Positions 43,501-52,636 of a stretch of DNA of 64,000 bases are shown one piece after another. The notes under the pieces were generated by a model that saw only the letters and a list, made by a program, of their open reading frames with translations, had not been told where the DNA came from and ran no database searches. Origin of the DNA: Nocardia tengchongensis (GTDB lineage Bacteria; Actinomycetota; Actinomycetes; Mycobacteriales; Mycobacteriaceae). Every line of letters begins with the position of its first letter. Positions within the stretch are counted from its first letter, which is position 1. A program made the position numbers and the translations under genes. Where the stretch lies: the NCBI RefSeq assembly GCF_018362975.1, contig NZ_CP074371.1, positions 558,001-622,000 on the forward strand, written 5' to 3'.

Positions 43501-44640
43501 CAGCTGGCCGACCTCTTCGTCGGTGTGCACCGGCATCGGTTCCAGCGGCACGTCTTCGGGGTCGGCGCCCTCACGCAGCGCGGAGACTTCCTGGCCGAGG
43601 TCGTATTCGGCGACGCGCAGGGCGGCCAGGCGCAGACGGCGCAGCGGGACGATCATCGCGCGCGCGATCAGCACGGCCAGCGCCATGGCGCCGAGGATGG
43701 TGGCGATGACGATGATCGAGTAGCGGATCGCGTCGGAACGCGCCGCGGCCGACAGATCATCGACTCGGGAAACGATGTCCTTGGTCGCGCCGGACGCGAT
43801 GGACTGATAGCCGTTGATGCTCGAGACCAGCGAGTCCTTCAGCTCGGCCACCGGCAGCTGACCGGCCAGCGCCTGCGGGCCGTTGACCAGCTGGACGCGG
43901 GTGTCGGCGCCACGCTGCAGATCGGCGATGGTCGCATCGCCGTCCGGGAAGCGGTGGGCGAGCACGGCCAGCATCTGCCGCTCGGTGCTGACACTGATCT
44001 GGATGTCCTTGAGGCCATCCTTCGGGTTGCTGCGTAGCGCTTCCGCCATGCCGGCGACCTCGTTGAACAGCATCCATCGGGTGTTCAGCGAGTCGACCAG
44101 GCGCAGCTTGGACTGGTCCACGGTCCGGTCGGCGACGGTCGACACGATGCTTTCCACCGTGCGCACGCTGTCGCCGCGAATCCGCTCGACCTGGGCGACG
44201 GTGTCGGGAATCGACTTCGAGGGCGCCAGGCCCTGAGCGCGGATCGCCTTGGCGCCCACGATCATCTCGTCCAGCGCCGAACGGGCGGTCGGGAGGTCAC
44301 TCAGCCGGGCCGCGGCCTTCTCGGCGAACGAGATCGCCGTATCCAATTGAGTGAGTTCCGGATCGGAGGTCAAGGACTGGGTCGGGCCCAGCATGACCAT
44401 CTGCCCACTGGCCACCTGCGCTGCGTCGGCGCTGAGCCCGGTGATCGCGGGGATCACCCCGACGTGGTCGGTGGCCGTCGAGAGCCGACTCGAATCGGCG
44501 AACTCGGCCGAGATCCTGGACGCACCCAGCACAACAGCGACCAACAGCGGCACGGCGAGCACCGCCGTGACCTTCCAGCGCAGGTCCCAGTTGCTCAGCG
44601 CCCAGCGCTTATTGCTGCCGGACCTAGCGGCGTCACGCAT
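40528..44640 (-). CDS. Conservon component A: sensor kinase-like protein with long repeat-rich tail (CvnA-like)
   Basis: A 1370-residue membrane protein; the ATG at 44640 has GAGTGGGAG upstream. A first helix ([20 protein letters not shown]) is followed by an extracytoplasmic nitrate/sensing domain of about 260 residues and a second helix ([20 protein letters not shown]). A HAMP-like region, a dimerisation segment ([20 protein letters not shown]) and an ATPase domain ([40 protein letters not shown]) follow to about residue 625. A usual phospho-acceptor His is not certain. The remaining 740 residues are Pro/Gly/Gln/Arg-rich, with LPTRQPG and LPQRGP repeats. This tail is far longer than the kinase needs. 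Confidence 0.92.
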   Translation of the reverse strand: MRDAARSGSNKRWALSNWDLRWKVTAVLAVPLLVAVVLGASRISAEFADSSRLSTATDHVGVIPAITGLSADAAQVASGQMVMLGPTQSLTSDPELTQLDTAISFAEKAAARLSDLPTARSALDEMIVGAKAIRAQGLAPSKSIPDTVAQVERIRGDSVRTVESIVSTVADRTVDQSKLRLVDSLNTRWMLFNEVAGMAEALRSNPKDGLKDIQISVSTERQMLAVLAHRFPDGDATIADLQRGADTRVQLVNGPQALAGQLPVAELKDSLVSSINGYQSIASGATKDIVSRVDDLSAAARSDAIRYSIIVIATILGAMALAVLIARAMIVPLRRLRLAALRVAEYDLGQEVSALREGADPEDVPLEPMPVHTDEEVGQLARAVDDIHGQALRLAADQAAMRTQVNDMFETLARRSKSLVDHQLSLIEAMEYDEKDPRLLENLFRLDHLAARMRRNGDNLLILAGTKQRRTKSAPVEIADVLRAAISEVEDYERVKLGATPRGSLVEPAASDLAHLFAELLDNALRASPPETDVKFTFAQAHDQGLLIEVADRGIGMPPAEMAEINRRLEAVAEVGPDTARHMGLFVVGRLAERHGLTVRLRPTFDTARDPGVTVTVHVPKPLIVAVGGAISVPPQQPGQQPPAPTPSAAAPQGAGNQAGTPASMQMRAVTRTATGNVMVTVDPGVSGPIPAGAPAGAAPSPAPAPAPAAASAATGLPTRQPGAQVPGGLPTRQPGVNGPTVKHTVSAPGGARPGLPQRDPGVNGPSAPAAQPGAALPQRGQGEPPAQPRGGLAANMLKRQGAPGGMPPRPGAPGEPGAAPRGPGAPGGASQPGQTGAMPQPGQSGSMPQRNPSVGLPPQRGADAAPAGPTGLPTRQPGANGAPGREAGLGQPQRPAPGGMPQRDPGANGAPQPRGGADSGPTRREPAADAQPQRDSAAGGLPTRQPGANGAPGQRGPGAPGAPQRGPAAQRDALPPRDGGLPQRDSAAGGLPQRGPAGGSLPQRGPSDGGLPQRGPAEGGLPQRGPSDGGLPQRGPSDGGLPQRGPAEGGLPQRGPAEGGLPQRGPAEGGLPQRGPSDGGLPQRGPADGGLPQRGPSDGGLPQRGPADGGLPQRGSNGLPQRDAGNGLPQRGPGTGLPQRGAPGADSLSGGLTQRDPLSGPLPKRDPLNDPLPHQEQGADRGIGLPQRGATGLPQRDPGAVLPQRPAPIPGIGLPQSGDDGVKEPGRHSFRSNPAKAASFFQTRLQPADAPGDSIMGGTPIFAEMMSAWLSDPSADRSQVASSFESPGDEGWQAAQRVSQAAPDKRTAAGLPQRDPGNRLVPGGVNGNADKAAHRDPESIRSSLSRHQQGVRDGRAMQAMNLTGDKGDR
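41290..41640 (-). repeat. Eleven-copy 30-bp tandem repeat in the conservon kinase tail
   Basis: Eleven successive decapeptide units LPQRGP(S/A)(D/E)GG plus a partial twelfth are encoded without spacers. The units are nearly identical at the DNA level over 30 bp, with the strongest identity at 41400-41640. Copy number is likely to vary by slippage or recombination. Confidence 0.9.
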
Positions 44641-44981
44641 CTCCCACTCACTTTCCAAACTGGCCCCAGCCACGCGCCATCAGCGAGCCTCCGAGCGATC
44701 GCACGCTTGGCTCGACAGACGATGCTGACCGAGAACGGCGGCTGGCCGAGAAATTGCGTCCATGACGGCCGAAATATGTGACATGCGATTCTAACGGATC
44801 AATAACTTCTTGTGTGACCTCTTGGCAACCACCGGTCTCTGACCAGCCGTTTGCAGGCAAAATCAAAGGTCGCGGCGCCCGCCCGGACGTCGCGTGAAGT
44901 CTGCCACAATCAGGCTGATCTATCGAGGCGGGCATCTTCAGCGCTTCTCAGGACACAAGTCGGAGCTAGGGAGTCACCGGG
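44641..44981. other. Divergent intergenic region between the conservon and prpE
   Basis: About 340 bp with no plausible gene. It must hold the promoters of the conservon operon (left) and of prpE (right). The stretch 44770-44830 is comparatively AT-rich. I see no convincing operator or -10 element at a leaderless distance, and both genes have ribosome-binding sites. Confidence 0.5.
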
Positions 44982-47111
44982 TTGAACGCTAAGCAGGAGT
45001 ACCGACCGGCGTATCAGCTGAGCCTGGTCGACCCCTCGGAGTTCTGGCGCACCGCGGCCGAATCCATCAGCTGGGATGTGCCTCCCACCCAGATTCTCGA
45101 TACCGCGGCCCGCCCGACGGCGCGGTGGTTTCCCGACGCTCGCCTCAACACCTCCTACAACGCGCTGGATCGTCATGTGCGCGAGATCACAACTCCGGAC
45201 GGGTCTTTCGAGGGCCAGGAGGGGGGTCGCGCCCAGCAACCGGCCCTAATATACGACTCGGCTATGACCGGGTCCAGGCGGATCTACACATATCGGGAAC
45301 TGCTCGACGAAGTCGCACGATTTGCCGGATCCATGCTGCGACTGGGCGTCAAGACCGGTGACCGCGTTGTCATCTATATGCCGATGATTCCCGAAGCCGT
45401 GGTGGCCATGCTCGCCTGCGCCCGAATCGGCGCGGTGCACTCGGTGGTCTTCGGCGGCTTCGCCGCCCACGAACTCGCGGCCCGCATCGACGACGCCGAA
45501 CCTGTGCTGATCATCACGGCCTCCGGCGGCCTGGAACCCGGCCGCCGCATCGAATACCCGCCCATCGTGCTGGCCGCCCTCGACCTCGCGCTGACCACCG
45601 CCCCGCGCACGGTGCTGGTCAAGCAGCGAGAAGGCTTCCCCACCATTCGTTTCCCCGCCGAGCAGGCCGCCACCGACTCGCTGCCCGCCTCCTCCGAGAC
45701 CGTGGCCGCCCGCTGGCTGGACTGGGACGAAGCGCAGATCGGCGCCGAACCGGCCGAACCGGTCTCCCTGGCCGCGACCGATCCCCTCTATATCCTCTAC
45801 ACCTCCGGCACCACCGGGAAACCCAAGGGCGTGGTGCGCGACAACGGCGGGCACGCGGTCGCCATGGCCTGGTCGATGCGCAACATCTACGAGCTCGGCG
45901 CGGGGCAGACCATGCTCACCACCTCCGATATCGGCTGGGTGGTCGGGCACTCCTACATCGTCTACGCGCCACTGCTGGTCGGGGCCACCACGATCCTCTT
46001 CGAGGGCAAGCCGATCGGAACCCCCGACGCGGGCACGTTCTGGCGTCTGGTGGACGAATACAAGGTGGATGTGATGTTCACCGCACCGACCGCGCTGCGG
46101 GCCATCCGCCGCGCCGATCCCGAGGCCGCGCTCGCCCACCAGCACGATCTGTCCCGGCTGCGGGCGCTGTTCTGCGCGGGTGAACGACTGGATCCGGCCA
46201 CCTACGAATGGACCGTCGACACCCTGCTCGCCGATCGCCCCGACTGCCCGGTGGTGGATCACTGGTGGCAGACCGAGACCGGCTGGCCGATCTGCGCGAA
46301 TCCGCTCGGACTCCAGCAGCTTCCGATCAAGCCGGGTTCGGCGTCGGTGCCGGTGCCCGGGTACCGGCTGCGGGTCCTCGACTCCGAGGGCAACGCGGTC
46401 GCCCCGAACACCGAGGGCAATATCGTCATCGGGCTGCCGCTGCCGCCCGGCACCCTGACCACGCTGTGGAAGGACGACGAGCGCTACGAGCGCTCCTATC
46501 TCTCCGCCTACCCCGGCCACTATCTGACCGGGGACTCCGGCTTCTTCGACGAGGACGGCTACCTGTTCGTCCTGGGCCGCAGTGACGACGTCATCAATAT
46601 GGCCGGGCACCGGCTGTCCGCGGGCGGGATCGAGGCGGCCATCGCCGGGCATCCGGCCGTGGCCGAGACCGCGGTGGTCGGCATTCCGGACGAGCTCAAG
46701 GGCCAGCGGCCGATCGGGTACGTGGTGCTCAAGACCGGCGTCGACATCGAGCCCGAACGGCTGCGCGCCGAGATCATCGACCGGGTGCGGGAGCGGGTCG
46801 GCGCCATCGCCACCCTCTACGACGTGGTCGCGCTGTCCTCGCTGCCCAAGACCCGCTCCGGAAAGATCCTGCGCCGCACCATGCGTCAGATCGCGGCGGG
46901 CGAATCCTTCGAGGTGCCGCCCACCATCGACGACGCCGCCATGCTGCCGACCCTGGAGAAGCAGATCCGCAACGCGGTGACGCTGATGGAGGACAAGGAG
47001 CGGATCGCCGCCGCCGAGGCCGCCGCGGTCGCCACCACCCCGATCCGCCGGCCCGACCCGAACGCTGCCGATCCGGCCGCGCCGACCGGCGACACCGCCG
47101 TCTCGGGCTAG
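44982..47111 (+). CDS. prpE: Propionyl-CoA synthetase (AMP-forming)
   Basis: A 709-residue acyl-CoA synthetase starting from a TTG with GGGAG upstream. The N-terminal ACAS motif YRPAYQLSLVDPSEFWRTAA is followed by the ATP motif YTSGTTGKPKG, DHWWQTETGWPI, YLTGDSGF and the C-terminal SGKILRRTMRQ with the adenylation Lys. Propionate-type features include VRDNGGHAVAMAWSM. The expected role is activation of propionate (or acetate) to its CoA thioester, feeding methylcitrate or methylmalonyl-CoA metabolism. The C-terminal 40 residues (Ala/Pro-rich after DKERIAAAEA) are an extra tail. Confidence 0.92.
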   Translation: MNAKQEYRPAYQLSLVDPSEFWRTAAESISWDVPPTQILDTAARPTARWFPDARLNTSYNALDRHVREITTPDGSFEGQEGGRAQQPALIYDSAMTGSRRIYTYRELLDEVARFAGSMLRLGVKTGDRVVIYMPMIPEAVVAMLACARIGAVHSVVFGGFAAHELAARIDDAEPVLIITASGGLEPGRRIEYPPIVLAALDLALTTAPRTVLVKQREGFPTIRFPAEQAATDSLPASSETVAARWLDWDEAQIGAEPAEPVSLAATDPLYILYTSGTTGKPKGVVRDNGGHAVAMAWSMRNIYELGAGQTMLTTSDIGWVVGHSYIVYAPLLVGATTILFEGKPIGTPDAGTFWRLVDEYKVDVMFTAPTALRAIRRADPEAALAHQHDLSRLRALFCAGERLDPATYEWTVDTLLADRPDCPVVDHWWQTETGWPICANPLGLQQLPIKPGSASVPVPGYRLRVLDSEGNAVAPNTEGNIVIGLPLPPGTLTTLWKDDERYERSYLSAYPGHYLTGDSGFFDEDGYLFVLGRSDDVINMAGHRLSAGGIEAAIAGHPAVAETAVVGIPDELKGQRPIGYVVLKTGVDIEPERLRAEIIDRVRERVGAIATLYDVVALSSLPKTRSGKILRRTMRQIAAGESFEVPPTIDDAAMLPTLEKQIRNAVTLMEDKERIAAAEAAAVATTPIRRPDPNAADPAAPTGDTAVSG

Positions 47112-47173
47112 CCTCAGAGTCTTTTCAGAATTGGTTAATCGGCCTCCTAGTTGAAGCGTTTAGCGTCGGGCGG

Positions 47174-47192
47174 GCGTGCGGGAGTCGCACGC
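47174..47192. promoter_or_regulatory. Hairpin in the leader of the hemophore-like gene
   Basis: GCGTGCG-GGAGT-CGCACGC is a perfect 7-bp stem with a 5-nt loop, 36 nt before the ATG at 47229 and 62 nt after the prpE stop. It may terminate prpE or act in the leader of the next gene. Confidence 0.4.
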
Positions 47193-47228
47193 GACTGTCG
47201 CTGTGCCTACTGCAAAGAAGGTCGCTGA

Positions 47229-47615
47229 ATGAGCTTCGTCCGTAATCGTCGTGCCGGTGTGCTCCTCGGAGCCGGCGCGGTCGCCGCCGTCGCCCTCGCC
47301 CTCGCGCCCGCCACCGCCTCCGCATCCCCGGCGGATCTGGTTGCGCCGCTCCTGAACTCGACCTGCTCGTTCGCCCAGGTGGACGCGGCGCTGCACGACA
47401 AGTCCCCGGCCCTGGCCCAGTTCCTGGACCAGAACCCCGGCTACAAGGCCGAATTGAAGGCCAAGTTCGACCTGTCCCCGGCCGAGCGACAGGCCGAACT
47501 CGACCAGTACCTGCGCGACAACCCGGACGCCGCCAACCAGGCCGCCGCCGACCCGCGCGCCGGTGGAATCGCCGCCTCCATCCAGCAGGTCGCCGACTCT
47601 TGCCACAACTACTGA
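47229..47615 (+). CDS. Hemophore-related secreted protein
   Basis: A 128-residue protein with a signal peptide ([20 protein letters not shown], cleaved near ASASPADL). The mature part has two cysteines (STCSF and DSCHNY) and the heme-binding-protein-like pattern [20 protein letters not shown] and [20 protein letters not shown], found in the mycobacterial/nocardial hemophore family (Rv0203-like). Such proteins bind heme outside the cell or coat it, with Tyr ligands. It precedes prrA by 16 bp on the same strand, but a functional link to PrrAB is not shown. Confidence 0.85.
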   Translation: MSFVRNRRAGVLLGAGAVAAVALALAPATASASPADLVAPLLNSTCSFAQVDAALHDKSPALAQFLDQNPGYKAELKAKFDLSPAERQAELDQYLRDNPDAANQAAADPRAGGIAASIQQVADSCHNY

Positions 47616-47631
47616 CCTAGCGGCTGCCAGA

Positions 47632-48348
47632 ATGGAGCCCGTGGTCGAACGCGGTGAGGTACCTACAGTCCTGGTCGTCGACGACGACGAAGATGTGCTC
47701 GCATCGGTCGAGCGCGGGCTCCGGCTGTCCGGGTTCCGGGTGGTCATCGCCCGGGACGGGGCGGCGGCGCTGCGCAGCGTGAACGAATTCGCCCCGGACG
47801 CGATCGTGCTGGACATGAACATGCCGATCCTGGACGGGGCGGGCGTGGTGACCGCGCTGCGGGCCATGGGCAACGAGGTGCCGATCTGCGTGCTGTCCGC
47901 GCGCAGTTCGGTCGACGACCGCATCGCCGGGCTGGAGTCGGGGGCCGACGATTACCTGGTCAAGCCGTTCGTGCTGGCCGAGCTGGTGGCGCGGATCAAG
48001 GCGCTGCTGCGGCGGCGCAGTGACGTGCCCGCCTCGGCGATCCCGGGCGCGATCACGGTGGGGCCCTTGGAGGTCGACGTCGCCGGGTATCGGGCGCTGC
48101 TGCACGGCGCCGAGATCGAGCTCACCAAGCGGGAATTCGAGCTGCTGTCCACGCTGGCCCGCAGCGCCGGCGTGGTGCTGAGCCGGGAACGGCTGCTGGA
48201 GCTGGTGTGGGGCTACGACTTCGCGGCCGACACCAATGTCGTCGACGTCTTCGTCGGCTATCTGCGCCGCAAACTCGAGGTGGAGGACACCCCGCGGCTG
48301 CTGCACACCATCCGCGGCGTCGGGTTCGTGCTGCGGGCACCCAAATGA
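47632..48348 (+). CDS. prrA: Two-component response regulator PrrA
   Basis: A 238-residue OmpR-family regulator. The receiver domain (residues about 10-125) has the acidic pair VVDDDEDVL, the phosphorylation Asp in [13 protein letters not shown] and the Lys in DDYLVKPF. The C-terminal winged helix has [13 protein letters not shown] and [20 protein letters not shown]. Sequence similarity to M. tuberculosis PrrA (Rv0903c) is high over the full length. PrrA is essential in M. tuberculosis and controls early intracellular adaptation. It overlaps prrB by 4 bp. Confidence 0.94.
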   Translation: MEPVVERGEVPTVLVVDDDEDVLASVERGLRLSGFRVVIARDGAAALRSVNEFAPDAIVLDMNMPILDGAGVVTALRAMGNEVPICVLSARSSVDDRIAGLESGADDYLVKPFVLAELVARIKALLRRRSDVPASAIPGAITVGPLEVDVAGYRALLHGAEIELTKREFELLSTLARSAGVVLSRERLLELVWGYDFAADTNVVDVFVGYLRRKLEVEDTPRLLHTIRGVGFVLRAPK

Positions 48349-49745
48349 CCGGGGCGGCAGGCCCTTTCGCGCCCGTGGGCAAGCGCGCCGGCCGCCGCTG
48401 GTCCTACACGCTGCGTCTGCGCGTCGCCGCGGCGGCCGCGCTGGGCGCGACCATCATCGTGGCGATCCTGAGCTGGATCACCATCTACGCGATCGGCCGC
48501 AGCAATATGGCGCAGGCCGATCAGCAGCTGTCGATGGTGTCGCGGCTGGTGCTCATCCAGCCCGTCTTCGCCGTCAATGTGGTCGACATCCTCGCACCCA
48601 ACAAGGAAATGGCGCTGACCGTGCGCATGGCGGACGGCTCGCTGGCCAGCACGCCGGTGCGACTGCCCGAGCTGCCGGTCGGCAATGCCACCGTCATCGT
48701 CGACGGCAGCACCTACCGCGTGCTCACCACGACCGAGGCGCAGCCTGCGGGACGCGTTGTCTCCCTGGGCATTCCGACCAACCAGACCGAGAAGACGATC
48801 AACGAGCAGCGCCGCTGGGTGTACCTGGCCGCGGCGCTGGCGGTGACAGCCTCGGCCGGGCTGGGCTGGCTGCTGGGCGGGCGCGCGGTGCGGCCCATCG
48901 TGAAACTCACCCGCGCGCTCGACGAGCGCAGCCCCAGCGGCGAACCGGGCATCCCGCTGGACGGTTCGGGGGTGAAGGAGGCCGACAAGCTCGCCGAGGC
49001 GGTCAACACCCTGCTGGAACGCGTGGACCGGGCGCAGCAGGAGACCGCCACCGCACTCGAGACCGCACGCGATTTCGCCGCGGTGTCCGCGCACGAACTG
49101 CGCACCCCGCTCACCGCCATGCGCACCGACCTCGAGGTGCTCAGCACCCTCGACCTGAACGAGGAACAGCGGCGCGAAATCCTGACCGACCTGCAGCGCG
49201 GCCAGAATCGGGTGGAGACCACCCTGGCCGCGCTGGAACGGCTGGCCGCGGGTGATCTCACCAATGACGGAGACCACGTGGTCACCGATGTGGGCGAACT
49301 CTGCGACGCCGCAGCGCAGTACGCCATGCGGCACTTCCCGCAGTTGACGGTGCGGATCGACACCGACGCCGAGCTGGTCACCCGGGGCCTGCCCACCGGG
49401 CTGCGACTGGCCGTGGACAACGCCCTCACCAATTCGGCGCGGCACGGCGGGGCGACCCAGGCGCTGGTGTCGGCGCATCGCGCGCGCGACGGGCGCATCG
49501 TCATCACCGTCGACGACAACGGGCGCGGGCTGCCGGTCGCCGAGCGCGAGCAGGTGTTCGCGCGTTTCTTCCGGGGCAGTCAGGCCACCAAGGGCGGCTC
49601 CGGGCTGGGGCTGGCGCTGGTCGCGCAGCAGGCCCAATTGCACGGCGGCCGAGCATATTTCGATGATGGACTGCTGGGCGGGGTGCGCCTGGTGCTGGAG
49701 ATTCCCGACCGCGGCGCGTGGTGGCCGCCGTCGGCCCCGGCGTGA
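48345..49745 (+). CDS. prrB: Two-component sensor kinase PrrB
   Basis: A 466-residue membrane histidine kinase. Helices at about 23-45 ([20 protein letters not shown]) and 160-180 ([20 protein letters not shown]) flank an extracytoplasmic domain of about 115 residues. A HAMP segment, the H-box [15 protein letters not shown], the N-box [12 protein letters not shown] and the G-boxes VDDNGRGL and [10 protein letters not shown] follow. It phosphorylates PrrA. The ATG overlaps the prrA stop (ATGA). Confidence 0.94.
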   Translation: MTGAAGPFAPVGKRAGRRWSYTLRLRVAAAAALGATIIVAILSWITIYAIGRSNMAQADQQLSMVSRLVLIQPVFAVNVVDILAPNKEMALTVRMADGSLASTPVRLPELPVGNATVIVDGSTYRVLTTTEAQPAGRVVSLGIPTNQTEKTINEQRRWVYLAAALAVTASAGLGWLLGGRAVRPIVKLTRALDERSPSGEPGIPLDGSGVKEADKLAEAVNTLLERVDRAQQETATALETARDFAAVSAHELRTPLTAMRTDLEVLSTLDLNEEQRREILTDLQRGQNRVETTLAALERLAAGDLTNDGDHVVTDVGELCDAAAQYAMRHFPQLTVRIDTDAELVTRGLPTGLRLAVDNALTNSARHGGATQALVSAHRARDGRIVITVDDNGRGLPVAEREQVFARFFRGSQATKGGSGLGLALVAQQAQLHGGRAYFDDGLLGGVRLVLEIPDRGAWWPPSAPA

Positions 49746-49805
49746 GCGCACCGGTCTTTACCGAACTCTCAGACAACCGACAGAGCTGCGGGCATACCGG
49801 ACCCG

Positions 49806-49811
49806 TACGGT
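49806..49811 (+). promoter_or_regulatory. -10 element of the YhgE/Pip-like gene (leaderless)
   Basis: TACGGT ends 7 nt before the GTG at 49819; the same TACGGT hexamer precedes 57305. Confidence 0.5.
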
Positions 49812-49818
49812 CTGAACA

Positions 49819-50976
49819 GTGTTCGGAAAACGATCTCGCTGGGTCCTCGTCGTCCTGCTGCTCGCCGCCGCCGTCGCCGCGGGCGCGGTGGGCATCACCC
49901 GGTTGCGTTCCGCGCCGACCGCGGTCGCGCTGATCAACGACGACTCCGGCCCGTTGGGCGCGCGCATCGCGAAGGGTCTGCAGGACAGCGGAACCCGGCA
50001 CTGGGACGTGGTCGACGAGGCGAGCACCGCGGACTACGCGGCCGTGGTCACGTTGCCCGCCGACCTGAGCGCCGATATCAATTCCCTGGTCACCGACAAG
50101 CCGAAGAAGGCGCAGGTCACCGTGACCACCCACGATCGGGCCGACCCGAATCTGGTCAATGACGCGGTGACCGAGGTGACCAAGAAGGTCAGCGCGGCCG
50201 GGCTGGACACCCTGTTCTCGACCATGAACACGGCGCGACTGCAGGTCTCGCAGATCTCCGGGACCTCGGGGCTGCTCAGCGCGGGCGTGCAGGCGGCGGC
50301 CGACGGCGCGCAGCAGTTCTCGGGCGGGGCCGATCAGCTGACCGGTTTCCTGGCGCAGGCGAAAGCCGGTGCGGGACAGCTGACCTCGGGGATCGACGCG
50401 CTGAACGCGACCTTGTCGGCGGCCACCACGCAGGCGAATCAGCTTGCCACTGCGCTGGATTCGACCGGGGTCACCATGTGGCAGGTCTCGCAGGCGGCGA
50501 GCACGCTCTCCGGCGGCCTCAATCTCGTGGTGCCGTTGCTACAGGCGCTGCCGTTCGCCGGGGATCCGCAGCTGGCGAGTGTCATCACCCAGCTCCAGGG
50601 TTTGCAGAACGTGGCGAATCAGGCGGATGTCCAGCTCAGCGGCTTCGCCAAGCTGACCGGTACCCAGGTCACTCCGGATACCAAGGTCGGGCAGCTGCTG
50701 CGCGACGCGGCCGGACGGCTGAATGACGCAAGCGCCCAGTTGAATCAGGGTGCGTCGCTGGCGCAGAGCATTCCGGCGATCGCCGATCAGGCCGGCGCGC
50801 AGCTGGTGACCGCGATGGACGCACTGACCGGCGGAGTCGCCCAATTGCAGTCCGTCACCAAGCTTCTGAGCAATCAGACGAACCAGGCCATGGGCTCGCT
50901 CCCCCAGCTCGGCGTCCCCCAGCAGACCGTGATCGCGGCCGCCCTGACCGACCCGGTCGACATCGTTCGCAAATAA
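49819..50976 (+). CDS. Truncated YhgE/Pip-like membrane-anchored protein
   Basis: A 385-residue protein starting MFGKRSRWVLVVLLLAAAVA. One N-terminal helix is followed by a YhgE/Pip-like N-terminal segment (AVALINDDSGPLGARIAKGL, YAAVVTLPADLSADINSLVT). Ala/Gln/Leu-rich coiled-coil-like repeats with GAQQFSGGADQLTGFLAQAK and GAGQLTSGIDALNATLSAAT follow. Full-length YhgE/Pip and related ESX/lantibiotic-immunity proteins end in five to six membrane helices; here the chain ends at IVRK after the periplasmic part. It may be a stand-alone extracytoplasmic scaffold or a truncated form. The GTG has a leaderless -10. Confidence 0.75.
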   Translation: MFGKRSRWVLVVLLLAAAVAAGAVGITRLRSAPTAVALINDDSGPLGARIAKGLQDSGTRHWDVVDEASTADYAAVVTLPADLSADINSLVTDKPKKAQVTVTTHDRADPNLVNDAVTEVTKKVSAAGLDTLFSTMNTARLQVSQISGTSGLLSAGVQAAADGAQQFSGGADQLTGFLAQAKAGAGQLTSGIDALNATLSAATTQANQLATALDSTGVTMWQVSQAASTLSGGLNLVVPLLQALPFAGDPQLASVITQLQGLQNVANQADVQLSGFAKLTGTQVTPDTKVGQLLRDAAGRLNDASAQLNQGASLAQSIPAIADQAGAQLVTAMDALTGGVAQLQSVTKLLSNQTNQAMGSLPQLGVPQQTVIAAALTDPVDIVRK

Positions 50977-51118
50977 CGTTCGCAAACAATCAGCAACGAT
51001 CGGCGGTTCGCGGGAGTACACTGTGCCCGGATTGCTCTAATCGAGACGTTTCATCAGCTCGTCTGCTCGTTCCGCACCTTGGCTCCACCCAGCGCCCGGT
51101 ACCGGAGAGGAAACGATC

Positions 51119-51406
51119 GTGAGCATGTTGATGGCCGCGCACGACATGTACGGCACGGTTCTGGCCCAGATGGGCAATCCCACCGCGGAAACCCCGCCGA
51201 TGGCCGACAAAATGATGAAGATGTTCCGCTACTTCACCTGGTTCACCCAGATGTCGGGCATCGCCGCCATCACCTACGGCGGCGGACGTTTCGCCTGGGA
51301 GAAGTGGGGCGGCGGCTCGGCCTCCCCCAAGATGGTCGCCAACGCCATGCTCGGCGGCGCGACGGCCACCAGCGCGGGAACCATCATGAATGCCATCGTC
51401 GGGTAG
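51119..51406 (+). CDS. Small membrane protein with two hydrophobic segments
   Basis: A 95-residue protein from a GTG with GGAGAGG 8 nt upstream. A Met-rich start (SMLMAAHDMYGTVLAQMGNP) leads to two hydrophobic segments (FTQMSGIAAITYGGG and ANAMLGGATATSAGTIMNAIVG). It has the size and Gly/Ala character of small two-helix proteins such as TrbC/pilin-like or holin-like membrane proteins, but no specific family is recognised. A hairpin follows at 51421-51443. Confidence 0.65.
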   Translation: MSMLMAAHDMYGTVLAQMGNPTAETPPMADKMMKMFRYFTWFTQMSGIAAITYGGGRFAWEKWGGGSASPKMVANAMLGGATATSAGTIMNAIVG

Positions 51407-51420
51407 CGATTCGGGAGACA

Positions 51421-51443
51421 ATGCGGGGGCCATACCCCCGCAT
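51421..51443 (+). terminator. Perfect hairpin before the first RDD gene
   Basis: ATGCGGGGG-CCATA-CCCCCGCAT forms a 9-bp perfect stem, 14 nt after the previous stop and 7 nt before the GGGGAGGA ribosome-binding site of the RDD gene. It is a terminator for the small membrane protein gene or an attenuator for RDD. Confidence 0.6.
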
Positions 51444-51461
51444 CCCTCTGGGGAGGAACCG

Positions 51462-52112
51462 ATGACCTACGGCAACGATCCCTACTCGCAGCAACCGCAG
51501 CAGCCCGGATACGGGCAGCAGCCACCCGGGTACGGGCAGCAGCCGCCTCCCGGATACGGTCAGCAACCACCCGGCGGCTACCCCGGACAGCCCCAGGACT
51601 ACGGGTACCAGCCCGCCCCCGGCTATGCCGCCTACCCGGCACCGCCCTACGCCAGCTGGGGCGCGCGCGTCGGCGCGTACCTGATCGACCGGCTGATCGT
51701 CTTCGTTCCCGCCGCGATCTTCTACGGCCTGGATTCCTCATCGGTTTTCAAGGACGCCGACTGCGTCACCGAGCAGACCGACACCTCCTACAGCACCAAC
51801 TGTTCGGGTGGGCTGTCCGGGGCGGGCGTCGCGCTCATCGTCGTCGGCGCCCTGATCGCCCTGGTCGGCGGCCTCTGGCTGATCTACCGGGAGGGCACCA
51901 CCGGCCAGACCCCCGGCCGGAAGATGCTCAACATCAAGCTGATTCGCGAAGCCGACGGCCAGGTGCTCGGCTTCGGGATGGCCTTCGTCCGCCAGCTCTG
52001 CCACGCGGTGGACAGTCTCGCCTGCTACCTCGGCTGGCTCTGGCCGATCTGGGACGCCAAGCGGCAGACCTTCGCCGACAAGATCATCAGCAGCATCGTC
52101 GTCAAGGTGTAG
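51462..52112 (+). CDS. RDD-family membrane protein with Pro-Gly-Tyr-Gln repeats (paralogue 1)
   Basis: A 216-residue protein. The first 65 residues are tandem PGYGQQPP-type repeats. The RDD domain follows with [20 protein letters not shown] (R-D pair in the first helix), LIYREGTTGQTPGRKMLNIK, READGQVLGFG and a final WDAKRQTFADKIISSIVVKV. About four helices. Its closest visible relative is the gene at 59339. RDD proteins are implicated in ion transport or membrane stress, but the role here is unknown. RBS GGGGAGGA precedes the ATG. Confidence 0.92.
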   Translation: MTYGNDPYSQQPQQPGYGQQPPGYGQQPPPGYGQQPPGGYPGQPQDYGYQPAPGYAAYPAPPYASWGARVGAYLIDRLIVFVPAAIFYGLDSSSVFKDADCVTEQTDTSYSTNCSGGLSGAGVALIVVGALIALVGGLWLIYREGTTGQTPGRKMLNIKLIREADGQVLGFGMAFVRQLCHAVDSLACYLGWLWPIWDAKRQTFADKIISSIVVKV

Positions 52113-52126
52113 CGGTCCGAACACAA

Positions 52127-52161
52127 CAGTGCCCGCCGCGCGGAATGCGCGGCGGGCACTG
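52127..52161. terminator. Perfect bidirectional terminator between RDD and FKBP
   Basis: Two perfect 15-nt arms (CAGTGCCCGCCGCGC and its complement) with a GGAAT loop lie between convergent genes. Confidence 0.9.
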
Positions 52162-52181
52162 GTCTTTCGACGACCGGCGCG

Positions 52182-52547
52182 TCAGTTGACGACGTCCAGC
52201 AGGTCGATGACGAAGACCAGGGTCTTGCCGGAGAGGTGGTGGCCGGCGCCCGCGGGGCCGTAGGCCAGGGTCGGCGGAATGGTGAGCTGACGACGGCCGC
52301 CGACCTTCATGCCGGGGATGCCGTCCTGCCAGCCCTGGATCAGGCCGCGCAGCGGGAAGACGATCGACTCGCCGCGGTCCCAGGAGGCGTCGAACTGCTC
52401 GCCCGAGTCGTACTCGACGCCCACGTAGTGGACATCGACGGTATCGCCGGGCTTGGCTTCGCTGCCGGCGCCCACAACGAGGTCCTTGATCACGAGTTCG
52501 GCGGGGGCGGGGCCGTCCTGGAACTCGATTTCCGGCTTGCTGCTCAT
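52182..52547 (-). CDS. FKBP-type peptidyl-prolyl cis-trans isomerase
   Basis: A 121-residue single-domain cytoplasmic FKBP; ATG with GAGGA upstream. GDTVDVHYVGVEYDSGEQFD, FPLRGLIQGWQDGIPGMKVG, RRQLTIPPTLAYGP and LVFVIDLLDV are the conserved strands and the aromatic proline-binding pocket. It catalyses prolyl isomerisation in folding proteins. It ends at the shared terminator. Confidence 0.96.
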   Translation of the reverse strand: MSSKPEIEFQDGPAPAELVIKDLVVGAGSEAKPGDTVDVHYVGVEYDSGEQFDASWDRGESIVFPLRGLIQGWQDGIPGMKVGGRRQLTIPPTLAYGPAGAGHHLSGKTLVFVIDLLDVVN

Positions 52548-52636
52548 GGGCTGTCCTCTTCGATTAGGGGATCGGAACGTTGACCACCCTATGCCCCGCG
52601 CATTCGGCCGCCCCCGGCGGAGGCGAAAATGGGCCG

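Noticed and set aside
40954..44037. Several long forward frames opposite the conservon kinase
   Set aside because: They come from the repetitive, high-GC antisense strand; the reverse-strand frame holds the kinase domains and overlaps its neighbours by ATGA.
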